A stretch of DNA of 40,484 nt from Mesotaenium endlicherianum (taxonomy: Eukaryota > Streptophyta > Zygnematophyceae > Zygnematales > Mesotaeniaceae), in contig WELA01008734.1 in NCBI GenBank assembly GCA_009602735.1, positions 108,446 through 148,929 on the forward strand, read 5' to 3'. Numbering within the stretch: the stretch's first letter is position 1; each line of letters begins with the position of its first letter. The notes under the pieces were generated by a model. That model saw only the letters and a list, made by a program, of their open reading frames with translations, was not told where the DNA came from and made no database searches. The translations under genes were made by a program, and so were the position numbers. Positions 11,101 through 19,683 of the stretch are shown one piece after another.

Positions 11101-12514
11101 GGGGGTTTGCAGGCTGAGGTTTCGCGGGCTGAGATTCGTGCCCCAGCCTGCCACATGGCTCATAGAGCAGCAGTAGCTGCCACGTCATGCATCCTCTCCC
11201 CTCTCTCCCACCTCCCAAACCCCCTTCTCCCCCGCAATCCCCATCCCCATCGCCGTTGTCTCTGTGTTTGACACCCCTCTCTCCCTCTTTCGCTCGTCAC
11301 CCAGCCTCTCACACTCTCTCTGTCTCTGGCTCCGCCCGCCCCGTCTCTCCGTCCTCTTGCTCCCTTCAGATGCTCCATCCTCCTCTTTGTCCTCCCATCC
11401 TTCCCTTCTACCCCTGGCCATGTGGACTCCCGTTCCAGTGGCCTTGTCACTTCACCTCAGCCAGTCACTCACTCCATCCCCTCTCCCTCTCACTCTCCCT
11501 CCCTGCGCCTCCTCGGCCTGCTGCAGCTGCAGCTCCCGCAGCGCCGCCGCCGTCCCTGTCTTCATCTGCAGTCAATCTGACGGCCCCAGCTGCTTCAGGC
11601 TCAGGCTCAGGCCCAAGCTCAGGCGCAGGCTCAGCAGCCGCAGCTGGTGCAGCAGACGCAGGAGATGCAGACCCCAGGCAAGCAGGCGGCAGCGACGCTC
11701 AGGGGGGAAGTGTCCCTCCAGCCCTATTCCCCGCGACTGTCACCACTGCTGCGCCGGCCGTGCCTTCTTCCTCCTCCTCAGCCCCCGGTGGCGGGCCCAG
11801 CCCCATGGACGAGGACTCGCCCTCCTTGCCAGCACCACCCTTTTCTGATGCTCATCAGGGGGACACTCCAGCAGCTGCAGCAGCTTCAGCGCTTGCAACG
11901 CCAGCTGGCGCTAGTGAAGGGGCTGGCACTCGAGCTGCTGCAGTGGGGGCGGCAGGGGTGGGGAATGGGCCACAGCCGCTTCGGCCATTTGCTGTCATAG
12001 ATGAGGTTTCGCCGGGCTCTCCTGCAGAGGCAGATGGCGTCCAGCTGGGGGACCAGTTGCTGTGCTTTGGAAGCGTGACAGCTGGCCCGAGCTGCATTCA
12101 GCAGGTGGCGCAGGTGTTGCAGAGCAGCCAGGGGCAGGCTGTGAACATTGTGGCTTTGAGGCGGGGCGAGCGCTGCCAGCTGTCAGTGACCCCGCGCACG
12201 TGGCCTGGTAGAGGTCTACTCGGGTAAGAGCTTCCTGTTCTTTTGGTTTACGTTTTCTCTGCCTTCTAGTGCCAATGTTGTATCGTGCAGTGGTTGAGAT
12301 TAGCAGTCAGAAGTGGCTGAAAGACTCCGACTTCTTGTGATCCTCGGGCATACCGATTGCTTGTCTGGTGATTCTTTCCTTCTAGAGTAGTCTCAATTAT
12401 TGCACGGTTGCCCTCCTGGAGCAATACTTATCGTAGAAACTTGAAGTAGCTTTCCATTATAATGCATGTTACGATTTTCTGTGTATTTGCAGGTGCCATC
12501 TCCAGCCTATGTAG
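8163..12514 (+). CDS. PSMD9: 26S proteasome non-ATPase regulatory subunit 9 (PSMD9/Nas2/p27-type PDZ chaperone)
   Basis: This family is a cytosolic assembly chaperone of the 19S base that binds the Rpt5 ATPase tail. Proposed exons are 8163-8303, 8511-8571, 9694-9864, 11527-12223 and 12493-12514. Their phases agree throughout and give about 363 residues. Exon 1 encodes the N-terminal helix ([17 protein letters not shown]). Exon 2 carries the conserved GFPRADIDI and IRTNRHRLA. Exon 3 gives [14 protein letters not shown]. Exon 4 ends in the PDZ domain (about residues 278-357: [18 protein letters not shown], then [15 protein letters not shown]). The last exon completes GLLGCHLQPM, matching the family's GLLGC end. 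The human protein is 222-223 residues. The excess here is an Ala/Ser/Pro/Gly linker of about 150 residues, so the 3' edge of exon 3 and 5' edge of exon 4 are less certain. Intron 2 starts with GC, not GT. Exons 1-2 are visibly less GC-rich than exons 3-4. Confidence 0.9.
9245..9285. repeat. (CTCGCC)n hexamer tract
   Basis: Short tandem CTCGCC-type hexamers inside PSMD9 intron 2. They account for Arg/Ala/Glu-rich frames on the two strands. Confidence 0.6.
9460..9730 (+). repeat. Tandem duplication of the PSMD9 exon 3 acceptor region
   Basis: Each copy has a (CCTG/CCCG)n pyrimidine-rich block followed by a splice-acceptor-like end. The real one reads CCTGCTGCAG then TGCTGCATGCGGACC (from about 9683). 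A decayed upstream copy at about 9520 reads CCTGCTGTAG then TGCCGCATGCGGGAACC. The spacing is about 163 bp. The upstream copy keeps a usable TAG acceptor but has lost the ADHKEL coding sense. Confidence 0.7.
9900..9900. other. Single ambiguous base
   Basis: One N in a C-rich run just after the proposed end of PSMD9 exon 3. It marks low sequence confidence here, or a contig join. Confidence 0.95.
10038..10124 (+). pseudogene. CCT6: Orphan exon of T-complex protein 1 subunit zeta (CCT6)
   Basis: An 87-bp open segment (29 codons) encodes [16 protein letters not shown] followed by [13 protein letters not shown]. This is the highly conserved stretch of the CCT6/zeta chaperonin subunit around [10 protein letters not shown], with the plant-like LAREG ending. 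It is bounded by ATCCCAG on the left and GTACGTG on the right, as a phase 0-0 exon would be. I see no preceding or following CCT6 exon (for example the RRAKRRNMERL block) within several kb. It lies inside the phase-1 third intron of PSMD9 on the same strand. Inclusion would keep the length in frame but would not read the CCT6 peptide. It is therefore best called a gene fragment; an assembly misjoin is the alternative. Confidence 0.8.
10545..11160. repeat. Degenerate GT-rich intronic repeats, telomere-like
   Basis: Within PSMD9 intron 3, units resembling GCAGCCTGGGTTT, TAGCCTGGAGG and GGGTGTAGGGTTT recur with drift, most clearly at 10700-10745 and 10940-11150. They look like decayed short tandem repeats. 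The stretch just downstream (11185-11525) is almost pure pyrimidine and would serve as the long polypyrimidine tract before exon 4. Confidence 0.5.
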
Positions 12515-12911
12515 GGCACTACTATGACGATAACGAAGATGATTGCATCATATTTCAGAACCGTGTGACACTCGAAGAACATTTATGACATTAAGGAAGA
12601 GAAGTGTGAGACACACAGAAATATGCTGCTGATTAATAACGCCTAAACAACATTCTGCATCTGCTTCACAGCTTTTCTTGACATACCTAAGGATGTGCAC
12701 AAATTTAAGCTCTACAAGTTTAAAATCCTACAAATCATAAATCACATTCTCGTATCAACTACTTATCGCTGTGTGTGGTGTAGGATCGAAACATGCATGG
12801 AGGGGTCATCTGAAATTTCCCATAATGATGTCACATGTTTGCAGCTAGCATTTGACAAGACTAACAATACATCCCTATGTACAGGCAGGCATGCATGCAT
12901 CAATGGTCATC

Positions 12912-14753
12912 TCATTGGCGACAACATGTTTGGGATGCTCGTTTGGGACGTTCTTCCTGCAATTGACGTATGAGGTTAGAGGATGGAGGCGAAGCATGTA
13001 CTCTCTCATTCTCCAGCATGCATTGGGCCATCGTGAGGAATGCTTGGTCAACGTTTATCGTGGCTTTTGCACTGGCCTCCAGGAAGGGCATACCAAACCT
13101 GCTCGCCAGCGCCCGTCCCTCCTCCTCCTGCATTCAGAAGAGACCGATTAACAGCATATCTCAGTCAAAGCACCATATCCATTGCTCCTGCAACACGTAC
13201 ATCCTTACATAGTGCTCCTTAAGAAACATGTAGAGAGCACTCAGCAACATGAGAGCACCAAATCTGGTCCAGGACTACACGTCAAATAGAGTGTAGACCA
13301 CAAGTAAAAGCAAAAGGATCAGCTAAGTAAGTGAGCTTGTGGTCAATTGGGGTCTGCATCAAGGCAAGCCTTGCAGTAACTTCCTTCATACAGAAGGAAG
13401 ACTGGATTTTTGAGGGAACGAACCGAGATCACCCGGTCGTCAACCAGGTCACTCTTGTTACCCACCAGCAGCTTCATGGCATCTGCAGGGGCACAGCGAT
13501 TGAGATCTGCAATCCAGCGCTGCACTGCAGCAAAGCTGTCATAGTTGTCGACGCCGTACACAATGATAGCCCCATCTGCATTCCTGTCCCACATGCACAC
13601 GTGGCTCAAATATTATAATCAAAGAACGTGTAGCTCTGTAACTGTTTTGTGTGTAGAGTCTGCAAAGTTCACCAAGTCCCCTCGCGATTCTGCTGGCAGG
13701 TCCATGTACTTATTTAAGAAGATGCCCAGACTGAAACAATCATCTCACGGAGGAAGAAGGAACCAAATGGCATGTAGAGCTCAGAAGAAAGCCTCAAAGC
13801 CAACCACTAAAGCCTGGAGGTCCTGCAGTAACTAAGAGGGCAGAGACAAACCTGTAGTAGGATGAGGTGATTGTTTGAAAGCGCTCTTGGCCTGCTGTGT
13901 CCCAAACCTGCAGCTTCACTGCCTGACCCACAATTTTCTCACAGCCAGCTTCCAAATCAGCCACCTCGCCATTCTTAGCAGCATCGAGCAAAGGAGGTCC
14001 TAATAATGACATATTCACTCTACTTTCCCTCTAACTTTTGTTAAGTTCCCCTCTAACTTCTGTTAACATGCCACCTTCTGCACTAAAGAATGTCAGAGGC
14101 TTGCAGTCAACTTAGTTTCGTGCCATCTTTGTCACCTTGAGATACATCTACAACAACAAGCTCACCTTGCCATCAATTTCCACCGTCTTCACACGAAAGT
14201 CCATGCCTATAGTGGCCACATAATGTTCTGCAAAAGGAAATACGAAGAAGATATTTGTCAACTGCATTACGTCGGGGACAAGCTCAATCTGTCCTGATGT
14301 TTCCAGGTTTACACATAATAATTAAAGAGCAACTACTGTGCCAAGTATGAAGCCTTCAGTCCAGTTCTAAACCTTGCCTTTATCATATGCCCAGAATGAG
14401 ATCCTGCTTTAAAACAAAAACTACAAGGCAAATGCCATATGGCAGCAAAATGTGAAGTTGAACACATGTTGTTGTCAGGCATTGTCTATAGGCATGGCCT
14501 GAATATGTCTGTGGACGCTACGCAAAGCTTTCTGTCTCAAGTACTGAAGTAAGAAACTTCGTGCAGTAAGTTGACCTTTAAACACATCATCAGCAAATCT
14601 TGCAAGGATGCTGGACTTGCCAACGCCGGCACTGCCAATGAGTAGCAGTTTCTTGGTTACAAATAATCGCCCTGTGGTGGGACTTCTACCAGAGAGCTCT
14701 TCAGGTTCTCCTCGCACTAGTAGCTGTGGACTAGCATATGATTGATTTTGCAT
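12912..14753 (-). CDS. Rab-family small GTPase, complete, five exons
   Basis: A membrane-traffic GTPase. The exons (transcribed right to left) are 14576-14753, 14166-14227, 13852-13922, 13424-13583 and 12912-13127. Lengths and phases agree exactly and give 228 residues. Visible motifs are the P-loop GSAGVGKSS (about residue 40), switch I threonine in [17 protein letters not shown] (about 87-95), NKSD (146-149) and SAK (176-178). The Rab signature regions are present, for example [21 protein letters not shown]. The protein ends in CCRQ, a CCXX-type site for double geranylgeranylation. It is close to the Rab1/Rab8/Rab35 class, but the subfamily is not decided here. The residues between P-loop G40 and the second G are unusual (SAGV in place of DSGV). 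The start is the first ATG after an in-frame TAA near 14812. It converges with PSMD9, the two coding ends being about 400 bp apart. Confidence 0.92.
13923..14018 (-). other. In-frame ankyrin-like open segment upstream of Rab exon 3
   Basis: Directly upstream of, and in frame with, Rab exon 3 is an ATG-started segment encoding [18 protein letters not shown]. This resembles the first helices of an ankyrin repeat. The phase-compatible acceptor for the normal Rab protein is at 13923-13924, so this segment is intronic there. It may be chance, or an alternative first exon. Confidence 0.3.
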
Positions 14754-17420
14754 AGCTATAAAGGGTAAAAGACGTGGTAGAGAAACGTGGTTTCGTATAA
14801 AGCTCCCGAATTAAGTGCTGTCCTAAAGACCAACACAAAAAAAAAAGGGCGCAGGTTATTGCTCCCTTTTCCGAATTAAATCAAGCCCAATATACAAAAG
14901 CTGAACTCGGAGTGCCCCTTTTAATGACTCGTGCTTGAAGCCTAAGCATGGAGGAAATATTTTTCACAAACGCCGTGCCCATGATGCAAAATAGCAGCTC
15001 TAAGGAAGTTCGAAGGACAGCTTTTACATCTATGGATCATTCAAATCAAGAGTTGTAGTGCCCACCTTGGCACCCGCAACTTCTACACCCTTCCCAATTG
15101 ATACATATCTAACTAGAGAAGCTTCAGAAACCTACAATGCCCGCTTGACACCTTATACTCCTAGCCTAAAGCCGAGCTAAGGGGCTCGCGACCATTTTCA
15201 TGCCTGCTACAAATGGATCGCCTTGCGCGTCCTCAATCTGTCACTGTCAAAGGCTGGTGTCCGCCTTCCGAATGTGCTGCGCTATGACGATGGTCAACTC
15301 TTTGCTCTTATCGCTCTATTAGAATCACGAGGCGCTTGGACCACTTTACTGCCTGCACTGGCCTGCACCATAACCGCTGCTGCATGTTTGGAACAATTAA
15401 TGTTACATGGCAATCAGCTGACAGGAGCAGGCGAACAACTGAAGGCACCAGAAGGGACACTGTGATTCTGGCATACAGTCACACGCGGTCGATTACCTGT
15501 GCTACTGACACCTGTCCTACGCAAAGTCAACCATTGTTGAATTGAGTGAACTGCAGTTATTTTGCCAGAAGCCTGTGTGTGTGACGTCAGCGAACCACTA
15601 CGTGCTACTACGTGCAACTACGTGTAACTCCGATACCTCCAAGATGCTCCAAGGTGCTCCAAGGTGCTCGAGGGACACAAGCGGGCGCATGGGCATTGGG
15701 AAGGTCCTTCATCATCCTCGACGGACCTCTGGAGTCTGGAGGTGGCTGGACTCTGGAGGCAATCACGGAAAACTTGTCGGTTACTATAAAGCACTGCGAA
15801 GTGCTACAAAGTGTTTGGCTAATTATTGAAATAAATAAATGGAGGGGAGAATGAATGAATTCCTAAGGGCTGGTTGTCGTGCCTAAGAGTGTCGGTCCCT
15901 CGGCCCGTGCGTAGCCTTCCAGCACGCGTGCCTTCCACCTGGTCGATGTATCGGTGGCCCTCTTCACGTGTGGGCAAACATGGTCGATCAACCTTCGCAC
16001 GTGTGTTGGTGACAAGCCTTACCAAGGTTGACCCATCCCTGGGCTCCTGAACTTGCACCATGCAACCATGACCAACACTCAGAGCAACGTTCTCCTTTAC
16101 CCAGCTCTCACCATCTACTTATCCTAAGACTTAGCAGAAAATTTTAAAAATACTTGCCTTGCCTTATTTCCTCTTACAAAGACGGAAGTCTCTTACTTCC
16201 ACATAGGCTTTATGCCTTAAGGTTCTTGGGTTCACAGGCGAGCAAATTGTAGTTTGCAGAAGTCACACTCTAAGCAGCTTGACATACAACGTCAGATTCA
16301 GAGAAAATCGCCCTTCAGGCTTTCGCTTAACTTTCACAAAGTCACAGCTTACAAAACTCTGAAGCTACACGTCTATGCTGGCCTGGGTCAAGCTCTTCAC
16401 TTAACACCGCGCCTTAACAGCTCTTCACTGCCAAGCTAGGCTCACTCAGTTCTTCACTGAGAGCTTTATCTGTCAATACTACTCTCCCTCTTCGAGATGC
16501 GAATGCGACTTCTGAGTACTTGGAAACTAACACACAACTCACCATTTTAAGGCTGCTTCACACACACTTGTGGCGTTCGGCCGAATCTGTGCCAATCTTC
16601 TAGCAGATTCTATTCTGCAGTTCTCCTACTTTCAACAGTGAGATTCCCTCTTTGGGAACTCCTACAATTCTAACTTATCTATGATACACTGAGAAGAATC
16701 TTCACCGTCGGCAGAAGCGTGGGGCCTCGGCTCTCCAATGGCCTTGGAAATTCCTTCTTCTTCTTCGCGCCCTTCTTCTCCTTCCTTCTGCTCCTTCTGC
16801 TCCTTGGCAAAGGTGCGTGAGAGTGAATGACATGTCTCAGGCAAGATTCGTGCCTTTCGCAGGCACCACACAGCGTCATCTTTCGAGAATGCCGTGCTTA
16901 GTCACAAGGCTTAGCTGCATGTCGATCTGCCTATCCATGCTCAACTCAAACTAGTAGTCACTCAGCATGCATGCACACCTCGTGACTGTCGCGCGTGGCT
17001 GCTTAGCTTCTCAGCTGGCAGTCACGCCTAATTGGCTCATGGCTAAGAACTCCTGAGCAGCGTGTACAAGCAAATGCCACTTGCTCAAGATTCCCAACCG
17101 GGCGGCCGTAACCTATCTGGGCATTGCGGCCTTATCCTGGCTTAATCTGCCAGTCACACAGTACCTGACTTGGTACCTGCTGGGCGGCTCATCACTGATC
17201 CCCAGCTTCTAGCCTCGCGGCTGTCTATGCTGTCAAAACCTCCCCCATCCCTGGGTGTGGGGCACATTGACATTGACCCCTTGCCAGTGGTCTTGACGTC
17301 GACATAACCGCTGACTGCGACGTAATCAGTCAAGTGGTCGGTGAGTCAACGTTGACTTTCCGTACCTGGGTGGTTGTAGCTTGCGCTGCGCGTGCGGCAC
17401 CGTCAAACGGATAGTAGTCG
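14754..17420. other. Intergenic, nothing recognised
   Basis: No exon or RNA gene is supported. Short internal repeats occur near 15595-15670 (CTACGTG- and CCAAGGTGCTC-type units). The inverted word TTCGGCCGAA is present near 16577 and again near 19661. Confidence 0.45.
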
Positions 17421-17621
17421 CAACATGGTTTATAGTGGGCGCTAATTATTGCCACTGTCTATTTCAGATGTACTTGCGTTTACCCGAGAGTACAGTGATG
17501 CTTTCAATGTTGTTTATCAACGTTCCAAATGTGGTTTACAGTGGGTTTTTGGGCTTGTTTCATAATTGAAAAGACGGTCTTGTAAAATTGAACTACAAGC
17601 CAAAACTCGGCATTACAGCGC

Positions 17622-17657
17622 AAAACTCAAATGACCTATCGAGGTCATTTGAGTTTT
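17622..17657. repeat. Perfect 16-bp inverted repeat with 4-nt loop
   Basis: AAAACTCAAATGACCT, loop ATCG, then AGGTCATTTGAGTTTT. The arms are exact reverse complements, so the DNA or RNA can form a strong hairpin. It lies inside the putative nested inverted-repeat element. Confidence 0.9.
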
Positions 17658-17934
17658 CTGCAATTGAACATACACTGCTATCATCTCTTTTGTCCGGTAA
17701 AAGCCACTATCGTACGTGAACGTACATGTCAAAAGGTCTTGTCAAATCCCTTCTATGGTACTTATCTTGTACCTTTTCCCTGTTGTGAATTCTTGTGTGC
17801 CAAAAGCAACGCACACCAAAAACCGCAACTACATAGCAGCAAAGGCAGAGAAGGTTATCTCACTTCGCAATTATCTCTCAACGAAAGCTAGGAATTCTTA
17901 ACCTCAAAAGAAGCAATGAATGGAAAACGCGAAG

Positions 17935-18215
17935 AGTAGCTAGTGTACGGGGCGGAGGATGCGAGTATGCGGAGCCAATTAGGGTGTAGGCTAGTATAGA
18001 ATAAGAAACGGCTTGACTGGAGAGACTAGAATAGGATCGTATAGAATAAGTAAACGGCTTGACTATTTTCAAGGATTTTGTGCGGAGCGGAGGAGATCAA
18101 AGTAGTACAGGATACCTATGCACGACGTTGTATGATAATAAATAAAACCCTGTTTGTGTGTGCGGGGCGGAGGAGAGAGAGGAGAGACTAGGAGTAGCTA
18201 GTATATAGTGAAGTG
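17935..18215. repeat. Degenerate tandem units (GTGCGGRGCGGAGGAG; TAGAATAAG-AAACGGCTTGACT)
   Basis: GTAGCTAGT, GCGGGGCGGAGGA and TATAGAATAAG(T)AAACGGCTTGACT each recur two or three times with changes. The GCGG-GGAGGA core appears near 17948, 18080 and 18160. The units are non-coding. Confidence 0.6.
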
Positions 18216-18529
18216 GTTTCGATGTCGAGCGGGAACAAAAAAAGAGCTCAAATTTGATACCAAATTGTGCAGAAATTTGGAGTGAAATTTGAAGTGAATT
18301 TGAGAGTGACCGTTTCGTCTGAGGAAAAAGGTCATTCAAATCCTGACATGCTAGGTTGGGGCGTTTAACCCCCGTTTGAATAGTTTATAAGGCGTGGGCA
18401 CTGTAAACCAAAAGTCCAAGGTACTCGTCATTTTGAAATTCAATAGTATGTGTATAAAGTTGAATGGCAGAAAAGAAAGCAGAGCGAACGGCGGAATAGC
18501 ACATTACGCGAGTGCTCACTGTAAACCAG

Positions 18530-19680
18530 CCCTGATGCAGACGGCTTTAAGCCAGAGAGCTACTTTTTAACGAGCAGTTTGGGTTTCCAGTGTACTACAG
18601 CCGAAGTTCACCACTAAGGGGCGACTTTCAAGACAATACGTCATTCAAACATCTCCTAGTTTGTCAGAGCAAGCGAACAAACACACAAGATAGTGCGGCA
18701 TTGGAATTAAGAATAACGTATGAAAGTGTTGAGTTGAGTTGAGTTGAGTCGTGAACTCTTGATGAAGGCATAAATGTTAGTAATAGACAACCTTCACATA
18801 GAGCAATTACACTAACTTTACTTCTTGTTCTCATCATATGTGTTGTAATGCTTGACAGATTGTAGTGCACTTCAAACTTTTTATCTTACGTACTCAAGGT
18901 GATATGTGGAGTGTTAATTTGTGAGTACGATGTGTGTCTTATGAAAGAAGTCTAGTTTAATTTGAGGATTTTATGATTCTTCTATGTAATTTCAATGAGC
19001 TTTTGTGGTTTGAGTGCTCCCAATCAAGTAAGTTTGTAAGCGCAGGATCGAGCGGGCGGGCAAACATATCCCGTGTATGTGGATGTGTGGGATGATTGAA
19101 AACAACTTACCTGTTGACTAAGGTGAAAACTAAAAAATCAGATAAGGAGACCTTCTTAAACCACGAGAATTGGAAACCATGTGTAACACATGCATTTGTG
19201 CTTAAACTAAAAACTTTGCACCAATACATTCTTTTGTCAAACAAGTAGTACACGCTTCACAATAAAATGCTTGAGTAGAAACTATTCCACCACAGAACCT
19301 CTTTTTGCATAACCAGTCTATCGCCATCTAAAGCGGCCTTCAATTAGACGGCAATATCTGCTCAAGCTAATACATGTTGGGCAACATCTCTTATAATGAG
19401 GAGTAGCACACAGCTGAACATGCAAAGTCATTACAATATCACACATTATTGAACGTCAAGGTACTGGAAGACATCAACATGCCAAACAAAATGTACACAA
19501 GTGGAAGAGCGTTATGTTGGACAATTGCAACATGCACATATAGGACACAACTCACTAATCACACAAGACACTTTGATGTGACCCACTGAATGCTTTTTGC
19601 TTCGAGTAGAGTAAGCAAATGACTACACCCCACACTTTACTGACACAAACTTTTGACATTCGGCCGAATGCACTTCAAAT
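18530..19680. other. AT-rich intergenic DNA, nothing recognised
   Basis: No exon-like sequence. It contains a short GAGTT pentamer run near 18729-18750. The 3' end of the minus-strand Sel1-like gene abuts its right side. Confidence 0.45.
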
Positions 19681-19683
19681 TCT

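Larger units (their letters stand above)
17427..18527. mobile_element. Putative non-autonomous element with nested inverted GGTTTAYAGTG motifs
   Basis: Four copies of one 11-bp word occur in paired inverse orientation. GGTTTATAGTG is at 17427-17437 and GGTTTACAGTG at 17533-17543. The reverse complement CACTGTAAACC is at 18399-18409 and 18517-18527. Similarity extends beyond the core for the outer pair (GGTTTAYAGTGRGCRCT). The interior is AT-rich, holds a perfect hairpin and degenerate tandem units, and encodes no transposase. This fits a nested MITE or foldback element. I see no clear target-site duplication, so the boundaries are tentative. Confidence 0.4.
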
